A program made the translations under genes and the position numbers. This document shows, one piece after another, positions 1 through 8,468 of a DNA stretch of 64,000 nt. The notes below the pieces were generated by a model that was not told the DNA's origin, did not search any database, and saw only the letters and a program-made list of their open reading frames with translations. How positions within the stretch are numbered: position 1 is the stretch's first letter; each line of letters begins with the position of its first letter. This DNA is from Burkholderia sp. Ac-20365 (lineage in GTDB: Bacteria > Pseudomonadota > Gammaproteobacteria > Burkholderiales > Burkholderiaceae): contig NZ_JAAGPI010000040.1 of assembly GCF_017104715.1 (NCBI RefSeq), positions 1-64,000 on the forward strand, given 5' to 3'.

Positions 1-200
1 GACCCGTTGGGGGCCCTCAGGCGGAGGTCAAGAACGGGCGGTGTTAGCCCGCTTTCTTTGCTTACTTTCTTTGCGGCGGCAAAGAAAGTAAGTGCCGCCC
101 CGCACAGGGGCAACGCCTGAAGCACCAGTAACAAAACGCGGATGCCAGCGCAAAGCTCAAAAAAACCAAGAATGAATCGACGTCGAGAAGCGAGCGCGGC
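1..200. repeat. Dispersed palindromic intergenic element (Burkholderiaceae type)
   Basis: The stretch holds a perfect 14-bp inverted repeat, CTTACTTTCTTTGC at 61-74 and GCAAAGAAAGTAAG at 79-92, around GGCG, followed by a GC-rich block containing GCCGCCCCGCACAGGGGC. I recall near-identical sequence scattered many times between genes in Paraburkholderia and Burkholderia genomes; that is memory, not a search. No coding frame looks real here. It lies downstream of the MFS gene ending at 248, so it may also serve as a transcription end. Confidence 0.55.
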
Positions 201-247
201 GCGCGGACTCAACAAGCCTTCGTTACCGCGCTCGCGGTGACATAGTG

Positions 248-1534
248 CTAGTGCCCGCCCGCGTCGATCTCGCTCAGATGCATGCCTTTCGTTTCCCGCA
301 CCGAACGCAGAATCACAATAGCCGCCAGCGCTGCACCGATCGTGAACACGGCAATGCCAAGCGCGATGGTCATATCAGATGCCTTGACGGTCGACAGCAC
401 AATGTACGGTGCAATGCCGCCGCCAACCACACCGATGTTGTAGAGAAAGCCCACACCTGAGGCCCGCACATCGCGCGGCAGGTTCTCCGTCAAAATCGTT
501 CCCCAGATTCCCGACGATCCGACCAGGAAGAAACCGCTCAGAAACGCAAAGCATTCGGCCAGCATGAACTGATTGACGCTGTACACGAGCGCCACGACGC
601 ACACCGCGCCCGCACCCAGCATCGCGCTGATTCCCGCGCGCCGCCCGATCCGCTCCGCGATAAAGCCCGATGCGAAGAAGCCGAACACCTGCCCGACTGC
701 CGACGTCATCGTGAGCCACGTGACCGTCAACGGATCGAACGACAACGACTTCAGATACGTGGGAAACAGCCCCTGGAACGGCCACGACCCGAAGCACAGC
801 ACGAGCATCAGCAACGCAAGATAGCCGACACGGCGCGGATAAAGCCTGAACAGCACGATAGCCGGATTGTCGCGCAGCGGCGTGCGCAACTTTTTGGCGC
901 TTTGCCTGAATGCCTGCGACTCCGGCACGCACATCAGGATAAACACCGCGAGCAGAATCGCCGGAATCACGCCGACGAAGAACATGCCGCGCCAGCCGAA
1001 ATGCGGATAGACGAGATCATAGGCAATCGCTGCACCGATTGCGCCGAGTCCCCAACCCGTATCGAGAATGCCGATGCCAATCGCGCGATGACGCTCCGGC
1101 CACGATTCGGCAACCATCGTCGCGCCGAGCGAAAAGCCCGGCGCCATGCCAAAGCCCAGCAGCAGACGAAACACCGCTAGCGACAGGAAACTCCAGGACA
1201 GCCCGGTCAGCACCGCGCCCGCCGTGAACCAGGCCAGCGTGATCACCAGCGGAATCTTGCGCCCGATACGATCGCTCAGACTGCCGAACATCAGCCCGCC
1301 GATCCAGCGCACGCCATATGTCGCGAACAGCAGCAGCGAGGCCGTGCTGAGCGGCACGTTGAACTGCTTTGCAATGTCGTTCAGCACGAAGGTGATCGCG
1401 AGAAAGTCGACCGCGTCCATCACCCACACGCCCCATGCGGCGATCAGCACGCGCCATTGCGGCCACGAGATTTCCCTGTACCAGGGCAGCGCGTTCGTGG
1501 TCGAAACACGTGCGGCTGCATCGGTGGCTTTCAT
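248..1534 (-). CDS. MFS transporter (metabolite:H+ symporter type)
   Basis: A 428-residue inner-membrane carrier with about twelve hydrophobic segments. The major facilitator signature DRIGRK lies in the loop after the second segment, and the N-terminal WPQWRVLIAAWGVWVMDAVD region resembles aromatic-acid and sialic-acid/lactate-type symporters. The start at 1534 is chosen because AGGAGGAGGTGTG directly precedes its ATG; an in-frame ATG at 1561 has a weaker site. It is the last gene of the operon running from 5605, 123 bases after the FAH-family gene, so it probably imports the organic acid that the operon degrades. The substrate cannot be read from the sequence. Confidence 0.88.
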   Translation of the reverse strand: MKATDAAARVSTTNALPWYREISWPQWRVLIAAWGVWVMDAVDFLAITFVLNDIAKQFNVPLSTASLLLFATYGVRWIGGLMFGSLSDRIGRKIPLVITLAWFTAGAVLTGLSWSFLSLAVFRLLLGFGMAPGFSLGATMVAESWPERHRAIGIGILDTGWGLGAIGAAIAYDLVYPHFGWRGMFFVGVIPAILLAVFILMCVPESQAFRQSAKKLRTPLRDNPAIVLFRLYPRRVGYLALLMLVLCFGSWPFQGLFPTYLKSLSFDPLTVTWLTMTSAVGQVFGFFASGFIAERIGRRAGISAMLGAGAVCVVALVYSVNQFMLAECFAFLSGFFLVGSSGIWGTILTENLPRDVRASGVGFLYNIGVVGGGIAPYIVLSTVKASDMTIALGIAVFTIGAALAAIVILRSVRETKGMHLSEIDAGGH

Positions 1535-1657
1535 CACACCTCCTCCTGACCGGTTGTCCATACCGGGTCTCCTGTCTCTTGAATTGGATTGCGAGCCGGG
1601 CGCTTACATGAAGCGATACCCGGCACATTTAGGCGCGTATAGGAACGTCGTGGCCCA

Positions 1658-2518
1658 TCAGGCCAGCGTCGAATCGCCGAATGCGATCACAGTCTGCTTT
1701 TGCGTGCCGAGTCCTTCGACACCGAGTTCCATCACGTCGCCCGGTTTCAGGAAGCGCTCGGGCTTCATGCCGAGGCCGACGCCGGGCGGCGTGCCTGTCG
1801 TGATCACGTCGCCGGGTTGCAAAAGCACATGCTGGCTGACGTACGACACGATCGTCGCGAGCTTGAAGATCATGTCCGACGTCGATGAATTCTGGATGCG
1901 CTTGCCATTGAGGTCGAGCCACAAGCCGAGATTCTGCACGTCGTCGATTTCATCGGGGGTCACGAGCCAGGGCCCGAGCGGGCCGAAGGTCGGGAACATC
2001 TTGCCCTTCACCCATTGGCCGCCGTGTTCCAGTTGCATCTCGCGTTCGGACACGTCGTTGCAGACGCAATAGCCCGCCACGTAGTCGAGCGCGTTCTCTT
2101 CCGGCACGTAGAGCGCGCGCTTGCCGATCACCAGCGCGATCTCCACTTCCCAGTCGCATTTCGTCGATCCGCGCGGCAGCACGACGGGATCGTGAGGCCC
2201 CGAAATACACGAAGGCGCCTTGTTGAAGATGATCGGTTCGTCGGGAATCGGCGCGTTGGTTTCGATTGCGTGTTGCACGTAGTTGAGACCGATCGCGATG
2301 AAATTGCCCGGCTGCGCAATGCACGAACCGACGCGCGGTTGGCCTTCGACCACAGGCAGCTTCGTCAGATCGGCTGCGCGCAGTTTCTCGATCCCGCCTT
2401 CCGCAAAGAAGGCAGGCGTGTAGTCGCCGCAAAGCGACGACGCATCGCGAATGTTGCCTTGCGCGTCGAGCAGGCCGGGTTTCTCGTTACCTTCGGGACC
2501 GAATCTGAGTAGCTTCAT
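1658..2518 (-). CDS. Fumarylacetoacetate hydrolase family protein
   Basis: A 286-residue protein that starts MKLLRFGPEG, as do the FAH-superfamily hydrolases acting on 2,4-diketo-3-deoxy sugar acids and the enzymes often labelled ureidoglycolate lyase. Visible family marks are GLNYVQHA, the metal-binding DWEVEIALVIG (Glu-x-Glu), the downstream Asp in NDVSERE, the Lys of KMFPTFGP and GTPPGVG near the C-terminus. The family cleaves C-C bonds of 2,4-dioxo acids using Mg2+ or Mn2+. Its ATG overlaps the stop of the upstream gene (ATGA, 2515-2518), so the two are translationally coupled. The exact substrate is unknown; a diketo acid made by the AroE-like dehydrogenase is an inference. Confidence 0.85.
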   Translation of the reverse strand: MKLLRFGPEGNEKPGLLDAQGNIRDASSLCGDYTPAFFAEGGIEKLRAADLTKLPVVEGQPRVGSCIAQPGNFIAIGLNYVQHAIETNAPIPDEPIIFNKAPSCISGPHDPVVLPRGSTKCDWEVEIALVIGKRALYVPEENALDYVAGYCVCNDVSEREMQLEHGGQWVKGKMFPTFGPLGPWLVTPDEIDDVQNLGLWLDLNGKRIQNSSTSDMIFKLATIVSYVSQHVLLQPGDVITTGTPPGVGLGMKPERFLKPGDVMELGVEGLGTQKQTVIAFGDSTLA

Positions 2519-3198
2519 CGTGTTTCCTGATTTTGAAAATTGGGTGTAGCGAGGCGGCTGATTTCGAGCGTGAAGACGCCCGCACCTTCCGCTGCTTCAT
2601 CGCGTGTCGCCGGGTCTAGACGGTTCAACAGGCGCTCGAGTTGTTGGCGCGCCGCGTCGAGTGTCGAGGTTTCGACCAGCAGCACGCGCGGCGGCACGAC
2701 ATACGCGCGGCCGCGCGCTTCGCGTGTGTCGAGATGGCTGGCGGCATCGTCGGCGACGAACAGATGTGCTGCCAGCACGCCTGTATCCGACGTGATGGCA
2801 GGCGCGTCGCCGTCGAATAGCGCACTGGCGTCGAAGTCCGCAGGCAGCGGCAATGTCAGCGCGTGGCCCCCTGTGCTCGCGCCCGCCGTCTTCTCGATGA
2901 CGCAGATCGAACGCGCTGTGTTGCGAAATGCCCGCACCGTGCTCTGCGTGAGCGGCGTGGGATTGTTCAGGCGATCGAGATAAGCGGGACTGGTCAGCAC
3001 ATCGACGTCTTCAGCTTCGTAGATCGTCAGCCATTCCGTCACGCCGCTGCCGCGATAGCGACGGCCGCGCAGAAAGCCCGGCACTGCCAGTCGCTCGGGT
3101 ATGTGCTCCTTGTCGTGCCAGCCATAGAATTCATCGCGCCCGGTCTCGATCACGTCGTTCCAGATCAGCACGGCTGCGTTGCCCAGCAGCGACATCAT
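2515..3198 (-). CDS. Uncharacterised protein with dimeric alpha/beta-barrel-like N-terminus
   Basis: A 227-residue protein that I cannot name. The N-terminal part (about residues 8-45, with WHDKEHIPERL then VPGFLRGRRY) has the pattern of EthD-like dimeric alpha/beta-barrel domains, in which an EH-x-P-R motif and a following GF-x-x-x-R-R-Y are common. A second, weaker copy may occupy residues 110-215. There is no signal peptide or membrane segment. The gene is coupled at both ends by 4-base ATGA overlaps, with the AroE-like gene upstream and the FAH gene downstream, which argues for a catalytic or chaperoning role in the same pathway. Confidence 0.7.
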   Translation of the reverse strand: MMSLLGNAAVLIWNDVIETGRDEFYGWHDKEHIPERLAVPGFLRGRRYRGSGVTEWLTIYEAEDVDVLTSPAYLDRLNNPTPLTQSTVRAFRNTARSICVIEKTAGASTGGHALTLPLPADFDASALFDGDAPAITSDTGVLAAHLFVADDAASHLDTREARGRAYVVPPRVLLVETSTLDAARQQLERLLNRLDPATRDEAAEGAGVFTLEISRLATPNFQNQETR

Positions 3199-3998
3199 CG
3201 GGCTCCCTGGTGCGCGCCGAAAAATTCGGCGATAGCGTCGATCTGGCCGCTGTGCATTTCCTGCCCGGTGACGACATGCGCGCCACGTTCGCGCGCAAGC
3301 GCGACGAGCGTGGTCGGGCTTGCTGACGGTCGCAGCACGACGTCACCGACCAGGCTTTCCGTGCCGATCGCACCAGGATCGCCGGGCAAGCCATCCGCAT
3401 CCTTCATGCCGACGATCGACGCGTTGACGACGATCTCATGCGCTCCGCCATCATTGCCGATGCTCACGTCACACGCACCGAAATGCGCGGCCAACGCATC
3501 GCGCAAAGCACGCGCCCGCTGCGCATCGGGATCGACGAGCGAAATCGACCGCGCGCCATGCGCCGCCATTTCCGCGGCAATCGCAGCGCCCGCGCCGCCG
3601 CAGCCGAACAGCAGGACGCGCTTCGATTCGATCGACGTGACTTTCCGCGCGGCGCTTACGAAGCCGACGCCGTCGAACATATCGCCCGTCCAGCTTCCGT
3701 CTGCCTCGCGGCGCAACGCATTGATCGCGCCGACAATCTGCGCACGCGTCGACAGCCGGTCCGCAAACGCGAGCGCTGCAGTCTTGTGCGGCGACGTGAC
3801 CAGCAGGCCGTCCAGGTTGCCGAGCGACATCAGGCCGCGCATTGCGGTATCGAACGCATCGCTGCTTGCCTGCGCGGCGAACAGCACGGCGTTGATGTCG
3901 TTGCGCGCGAAATGTTCCGTGTAGACCGACGGCGAACGCACCTGCACGACAGGGTCGCCGATAATCGCGTAGAGCCGCGTGGCGCCATCGATATTCAT
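3195..3998 (-). CDS. Shikimate dehydrogenase family protein (AroE-like)
   Basis: A 267-residue NAD(P)-dependent dehydrogenase of the AroE/YdiB family. The catalytic Lys72 (VTSPHK) and Asp109 (GDMFDGVGF) keep the spacing of E. coli AroE Lys65/Asp102, Asn93 matches Asn86, and the nucleotide loop is GCGGAGAA at about residues 130-137. Of the two substrate-binding serines in the family motif HSxSP only the second survives (QVRSP, Ser22; Val20 replaces the first), so the substrate is probably not shikimate itself. The start at 3998 makes an ATGA overlap with the CoA-transferase stop and is preferred over the ATG at 4019. The gene is a catabolic paralogue in an operon, not the biosynthetic aroE. 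Confidence 0.85.
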   Translation of the reverse strand: MNIDGATRLYAIIGDPVVQVRSPSVYTEHFARNDINAVLFAAQASSDAFDTAMRGLMSLGNLDGLLVTSPHKTAALAFADRLSTRAQIVGAINALRREADGSWTGDMFDGVGFVSAARKVTSIESKRVLLFGCGGAGAAIAAEMAAHGARSISLVDPDAQRARALRDALAAHFGACDVSIGNDGGAHEIVVNASIVGMKDADGLPGDPGAIGTESLVGDVVLRPSASPTTLVALARERGAHVVTGQEMHSGQIDAIAEFFGAHQGAR

Positions 3999-5605
3999 TG
4001 CTGTTTCTCCGCGAGCCATTGCGCGATGCGTGCCGAACGGAAGCGGCGTTCGCGCGCGACCACTTCATCGTGAATGCCGAGCCGCTCCGGTTGGAACAGA
4101 CGCGCATCCATCGTCTTGAGATCCGGCGACACCTGCGGGCGAAACTCCATCTGCGAGAAGATATCGCGTTCGAGATCGACGCCCGGCGCCACTTCGATCA
4201 GTTCGAGCCCTTGCGCACCGATGCGGAACACAGCGCGTTCGGTCACATACAGCGCGGTCTGTCCGCGCTCACGCGCAAACGTCGCGTTGTAGCAGACCTG
4301 TTCGAGCTTGCGCACGAACTTCTTGTGACGGCCTTCTTCGCGTATCACCGTCTGCCCCGCTTCCCAGCCGATATCGAGACCGCCCGCAGTCAGCGTGCCG
4401 CTGAAAATCACGCACTTCGCGTTCTGGCTGATGTTGATGAAGCCACCGACACCGATGATCTTGTCGCCGAAACGGCTGATGTTCACATTGCCCTGCGCAT
4501 CCACTTCCGCGAACGACAGGAACGCGAGATCGAGCCCGCCGCCATCGTAGAAGTCGAACTGCGACGGCTGCTCGATCATCGCGGCAAAGTTCTGCGCGCC
4601 GCCCGAATCGCGGCCCGTAATCGGCGCGCCGCCGATCAAGCCCTGTTCGTTGGTCAGGACGACCTTGTCGAGCAGGCCCTCTTCCGCGGCAACCGTCGAC
4701 AGCCCCGTCGATACGCCCGCGCCGAGATTGCACACGGCGCCGGGATACAGTTCGAGCGCTGCACGTCGCACGATCACCTTGCGTGGCCCGAATGGCAGCG
4801 GCTTGATTTCGGACAGCGGCACGCGCAGTTCGCCCGCGTAGCTCGGGTCGTAATCCGTCGCGTAGGTCTGGCGCTGATCGGGCACGACGACCACGAAATC
4901 GACGAGGATGCCAGGAATCTTCACCTGCTTGGGCGGCAGCGTATTGCGCGTCGCCATCCGCTTGACCTGAACCACGACGATGCCGCCTGCACGGCGCGTA
5001 GCCTGCGCCATCGCGAGCATTTCGCCGAGCACGGCTTCCTGCTCCATCGTGATGTTGCCGTCTTCATCGGCCGTGGTGCCGCGCAGGAACGCGACGTTGA
5101 TCGGTATCGGCTTGAAGCGCAGCCATTCTTCGCCATCGAGTTCGAGCAGATCGACAAACGCGGCCGGTGTACGCGGACTTTGCCGTGCACCTTGCTGACG
5201 CGGATCGACAAAAGTGTGCAGACCCGTTTTCGTGATCAGACCGGGCCGGCCGCCCGCCATTTCGCGCATGAGTTGCGACAGCACGCCTTGTGGAAACGTG
5301 TACGCCTCGATCTTGTCTTCGGCCGCGAGCGTGACGAGGCCCGGTGAGTCGACCAGTGCGCTCGTGATCGCGCGACGCAGCAGTCCTTCATGCGCGAGAT
5401 GGCTCGCGCCCAGCGCCGCGCGGTCGCCTACGCCGACCACGCTGATCGAAGTCAGATTGCGCGGCTCGCCCGCGCTCATGAAGCGCGCCCCGAGCGCGGC
5501 CAGCAGGGCTTCCGGCACGGAATGGCCGCCACCCGAGCCGCTGATCAGAACGGCGTCCTCGTCGCGCACCAGCGATGCCGCCTCAGTCGTAGAAATGATG
5601 TGCAT
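3995..5605 (-). CDS. Acyl-CoA:acetate/3-ketoacid CoA-transferase (YdiF/Pct type)
   Basis: A 536-residue fused alpha-beta CoA-transferase, the length expected for YdiF or propionate CoA-transferase. The N-terminal glycine motif ISGSGGGHSVPEA and the second-half motif NEQGLIGGAP, holding the catalytic Glu320, are both present; in this family the Glu forms the acyl-glutamyl then glutamyl-CoA intermediate. It probably activates the organic acid of the pathway to its CoA ester. It is the first gene of the minus-strand operon, facing the MaoC hydratase, with a perfect TGTAACCGGTTACA palindrome about 71 bases upstream of its start. E. coli has a comparable neighbourhood of ydiB (shikimate/quinate dehydrogenase) and ydiF with MFS genes. 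Confidence 0.9.
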   Translation of the reverse strand: MHIISTTEAASLVRDEDAVLISGSGGGHSVPEALLAALGARFMSAGEPRNLTSISVVGVGDRAALGASHLAHEGLLRRAITSALVDSPGLVTLAAEDKIEAYTFPQGVLSQLMREMAGGRPGLITKTGLHTFVDPRQQGARQSPRTPAAFVDLLELDGEEWLRFKPIPINVAFLRGTTADEDGNITMEQEAVLGEMLAMAQATRRAGGIVVVQVKRMATRNTLPPKQVKIPGILVDFVVVVPDQRQTYATDYDPSYAGELRVPLSEIKPLPFGPRKVIVRRAALELYPGAVCNLGAGVSTGLSTVAAEEGLLDKVVLTNEQGLIGGAPITGRDSGGAQNFAAMIEQPSQFDFYDGGGLDLAFLSFAEVDAQGNVNISRFGDKIIGVGGFINISQNAKCVIFSGTLTAGGLDIGWEAGQTVIREEGRHKKFVRKLEQVCYNATFARERGQTALYVTERAVFRIGAQGLELIEVAPGVDLERDIFSQMEFRPQVSPDLKTMDARLFQPERLGIHDEVVARERRFRSARIAQWLAEKQQ

Positions 5606-5675
5606 GTTGCGTGTCTCGCTTGGTTGGAATTGAAGCCGCCGTCGCAGCCTGAAAGCGCGCCGCCGGTGGAATCAA

Positions 5676-5689
5676 TGTAACCGGTTACA
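5676..5689. promoter_or_regulatory. LacI-family operator O1
   Basis: TGTAACCGGTTACA is a perfect 14-bp palindrome with the central CG typical of LacI/GalR operators and close to gluconate-repressor-type sites. It lies in the divergent region, 71 bases upstream of the CoA-transferase start. The LacI-family gene at 6411 is the natural ligand. Confidence 0.75.
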
Positions 5690-5787
5690 CGCATGATGAA
5701 AAGCGGTTTCTCAATCCTCCAGGGAAAACCACTAAAGCACGCCTTTTACATCCATATTTACAGTACATTGGCGGATATAGACACATT

Positions 5788-5801
5788 TGCAACCGGTTTC
5801 A
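5788..5801. promoter_or_regulatory. LacI-family operator O2
   Basis: TGCAACCGGTTTCA keeps the CAACCGGTT-like core of the site at 5676 with one mismatched pair between arms. The two centres are 112 bp apart, a spacing that would allow looping. It sits 67 bases upstream of the MaoC hydratase start. Confidence 0.65.
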
Positions 5802-5867
5802 CATTCAACCGAAAACGTTAGCGGAAACGCTGCAAACGGCGAGACCGTCTTTTCAGGAGCTTTGAGC

Positions 5868-6320
5868 ATGGCCATCAAGGGCGTGGAGATCGGACAGGAA
5901 TTCAGGTTCGCCAAGACAGTCGGCGAAACCGACGTAACGCTATTCGCGGGACTGACGGGCGACTTCAGCGACACCCATATCAACGAGCAGTACATGCAGG
6001 AAAAGTCGTCGATCGGCACGCGCATCGCACACGGCGCGCTGCTGGTCGGCTACATGTCGACGGCATCGACGATCAGCATTGCGCATGTGATCCATCGCAC
6101 CGATCTCGACGAGTTCCCGGTATCGGCGGGCTATGACCGCATCCGCTTCATTCGCCCCGTGCTGCTGGGCGATACCGTCACGGTGATCTACCGGGTGGCG
6201 GAGATCGACGAAGAGAAGCGCCGCAGCACGGCGGACATGGAAGTGGTGAACCAGCGCGGCGAAGTCGTCGCGGCGGGCCGTCACATCATGAAGTGGGCGA
6301 AAAAGCTTTCATCGAAGTAA
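5868..6320 (+). CDS. MaoC-like (R)-specific enoyl-CoA hydratase
   Basis: A 150-residue hot-dog-fold protein, the usual size of PhaJ-type hydratases. The hydratase motif reads GDFSDTHINEQYM, placing the catalytic pair at Asp32 and His37 with the PhaJ spacing, followed by IAHGALLVG. The reaction would be hydration of a trans-2-enoyl-CoA or dehydration of the 3-hydroxyacyl-CoA. The start at 5868 follows AGGAGCTTTGAGC; the frame stays open upstream through operator O2, which is unlikely to be coding. It diverges from the CoA-transferase operon and precedes the LacI-family gene, so it probably acts on the CoA ester that the transferase makes. Confidence 0.88.
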   Translation: MAIKGVEIGQEFRFAKTVGETDVTLFAGLTGDFSDTHINEQYMQEKSSIGTRIAHGALLVGYMSTASTISIAHVIHRTDLDEFPVSAGYDRIRFIRPVLLGDTVTVIYRVAEIDEEKRRSTADMEVVNQRGEVVAAGRHIMKWAKKLSSK

Positions 6321-6376
6321 GCGGTGCGCGCGTTGTGCGCGGCCATTCTGAGGCGTTTGTCCGATGACGCCGCCGT

Positions 6377-6382
6377 TATAAT
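6377..6382 (+). promoter_or_regulatory. Possible -10 box for the LacI-family gene
   Basis: A consensus TATAAT lies 28 bases before the ATG at 6411, just after the hydratase stop. The matching -35 is poor (TTTGTC-like, spacing 15), so this is a weak call for a private promoter of the regulator gene. Confidence 0.3.
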
Positions 6383-6410
6383 TGCAGCGGAAAACTCTAC
6401 GGCAATCGAC

Positions 6411-7490
6411 ATGGCAAAGGCTGCGCGCCCCACTCCACCTGAACAGCCGGCCACGCCATCCACCTCGGTCCGGGTGGGCACGGCAACGCTGCGCGACGTC
6501 GCGGAACTCGCGTGCGTATCGAAGGCGACGGTGTCGCGCTTCGTCAATTCGCCGGAGATCGTGTCGCCGAGCGTGCGCGAGCGCATCCAGGTGGCCATCG
6601 ATCATCTCGGCTGGGTGCCGCACGCCGCCGCGCGCGCGCTCGCGACGCATCGCACGGGCACCATCGGCGCAGTCGTGCCGACGCTCGCCAACGAGCATTT
6701 CGCCACAGCCATTCAAGTGCTGCAGGACGAACTCGAAGAAAAGGGCTATACGCTGCTGCTCGGCTGCTCGGAATACGACTTGCAGCGTGAGTACCGGCAG
6801 GTTCGCAAGATGCTCGAACGCGGCGTCGATGCGATTGCCGTGGTGGGCGAAGGCCATCATCCCGATCTGTATCCGCTGCTCGATCAGCGCAACGTGCCGT
6901 GCGTCAGCACCTTCACGTTTGCCCCGGACCATCGCTCCGTCTGCGTCGGCGTGGACAACTACCGTGCGTTTTACGATGCGACCCAATATCTGGTCGGGCT
7001 CGGCCATCGGCGGATCGCGATGATCGCGCAGAATGCCGATACCAATGACCGAGCCGCCGCGCGCCGCGAAGGCGTGCGCGTCGCGCTGGCCGAGCATGGC
7101 ATTGCGATACATCCCGCGCATATGGCGGAAGGCTATTGGGGCGTTCAGGAAGGACGGCGCCTGTTCAGCCAGATCATGGCTGCACCGATCGAACCGCCGA
7201 CCGCCTTCATCTGCGGTAACGGCTCGTTCGCGACGGGCGCCATGCTCGAAGCGATGGCGAAGGGCTACGACGTGCCGGGTCAGTTAAGTCTGATCGGTTT
7301 CGACGATTTCGAAATCATGGCGGAATTGCCGATTCCGATCACCACGGTGCGCGTGCCCAGCGCGGAAATCGGCAGGCGCACGGCGGATCTGCTGATCGCG
7401 CAACTGAACGGCGACAGGGAAACGCAGAGTATCGAATGCGAGGCGACGCTGATCGTGCGCGAGTCCTGTGCTGCGCCGCGCACTGCGTAG
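6411..7490 (+). CDS. LacI-family transcriptional regulator (GntR/gluconate subgroup)
   Basis: A 359-residue repressor with the LacI DNA-binding domain at about residues 24-75 (TLRDVAELACVSKATVSRF, then a hinge ending ALATHRTGTIGAVVPTL) and a periplasmic-binding-protein-like effector domain to the end. The start at 6411 (MAKAARP) gives a short disordered lead before the helix-turn-helix; the frame is open further upstream. It follows the MaoC gene and faces the CoA-transferase operon. The two CCGG-centred palindromes in the divergent region (5676-5689 and 5788-5801) fit the operator type of this subgroup, so it likely represses both transcripts until a sugar acid or related acid binds. Confidence 0.88.
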   Translation: MAKAARPTPPEQPATPSTSVRVGTATLRDVAELACVSKATVSRFVNSPEIVSPSVRERIQVAIDHLGWVPHAAARALATHRTGTIGAVVPTLANEHFATAIQVLQDELEEKGYTLLLGCSEYDLQREYRQVRKMLERGVDAIAVVGEGHHPDLYPLLDQRNVPCVSTFTFAPDHRSVCVGVDNYRAFYDATQYLVGLGHRRIAMIAQNADTNDRAAARREGVRVALAEHGIAIHPAHMAEGYWGVQEGRRLFSQIMAAPIEPPTAFICGNGSFATGAMLEAMAKGYDVPGQLSLIGFDDFEIMAELPIPITTVRVPSAEIGRRTADLLIAQLNGDRETQSIECEATLIVRESCAAPRTA

Positions 7491-7676
7491 TTGCGCATCG
7501 CAAATCGACTAGACCGGGAAGCGAGCGAGGTACTGTCAGGCCAGATGTTTACAGGGCAATGTGCCCTTGCGAGCAGATACCGGAAGCTTTAAGCAGCGCA
7601 ACTTGCCTTAGCCTGGCGCTCGCGCCGAGAGAGACTTACGTGAAAGTTAACGGCGCAGCGTCGGCATCCGGTCAAA

Positions 7677-8468
7677 TCAGATTGCGCGTCTGACCGCTCG
7701 TCCGCCAATCTGCACGACGCCGTCCGCATATCGCGCGATGAGCGTGCATGGCTGGCCGAGCGCGTCGCCCTGCAGCAGCGTCAGGCTGCGTTCAAGCGAC
7801 AACGCGAGCGCGCCCGCCGCGACGCCCGTCGCTGCGTCTTCGAAACGCGGCTCCAGATGATTGAAATTGCGCCCCGCGTAGACACCTTCATCGACGCGGC
7901 AATATGCGTACATGCCCGAAATGCCGTGTTTGCGGCTCCAGTTGGCAATGCCCGTCAAATCCGGGCGCAGCGCCGCCAATACCGATTGATCCGCCACCTC
8001 GACCAGCAGCTTTGCGCTGCCAACCGATGCAACTTGCGGTGGGCGCATCAGATCAGCCGAGTCTACCCCAAGCAATTCAGCCGTTTCCGCGACATCGCTC
8101 GTCAATGAAGGGCAAGGCTGTGCGCTCATGCCAACGAAAATCTGCTGACCAATCCGCTCGATCTCGAGCGGCTGCCGACGCATGCTCGTCACGTACCTGA
8201 CCGCGTCCCTCTCCGGATGACGCTCGAAAAACACCGCGCTCGCGGCGAGCGTCGCATGCAGGCAAAGCGGGCTACGGCTATGCGGATAGTAGTAGTCAAG
8301 CTCCATCTCGCCAGCAGCGTTCGCTTCAACGAACACCGACGCGCTCGCGTCCTGCTGCTGTGCAAAGTTCAACCGTTCCGGTTCGTTCAGAGCCGAATCC
8401 TCGACGACGAGCGCCGCATTGCCGCTCTCGTCATTGCGGCCAAAACACAGCATGCGATGAATTTTCAT
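7677..8468 (-). CDS. PhzF-fold protein with altered catalytic residues
   Basis: A 263-residue member of the PhzF/diaminopimelate-epimerase-like fold. The second-half motif PRFEDAATGVAAGAL matches the family EDxATGSAAG and so keeps the conserved Asp; the His of the CGH motif remains as His71 (LCLHATLAAS). The family's catalytic Glu (Glu45 in PhzF of Pseudomonas, within LSES) is Ala43 here (QDASASVFV), and the phosphate-loop Ser is Val. It may therefore be a non-isomerising paralogue or use other chemistry. The start at 8468 fits the family's short N-terminus; the frame is open upstream. It diverges from the glutathione transferase gene. Confidence 0.8.
   Translation of the reverse strand: MKIHRMLCFGRNDESGNAALVVEDSALNEPERLNFAQQQDASASVFVEANAAGEMELDYYYPHSRSPLCLHATLAASAVFFERHPERDAVRYVTSMRRQPLEIERIGQQIFVGMSAQPCPSLTSDVAETAELLGVDSADLMRPPQVASVGSAKLLVEVADQSVLAALRPDLTGIANWSRKHGISGMYAYCRVDEGVYAGRNFNHLEPRFEDAATGVAAGALALSLERSLTLLQGDALGQPCTLIARYADGVVQIGGRAVRRAI

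Noticed and set aside
3998..5347. Plus-strand open frame of 449 codons
   Set aside because: Antisense shadow of the CoA-transferase gene, whose motifs and operon overlaps are clear.
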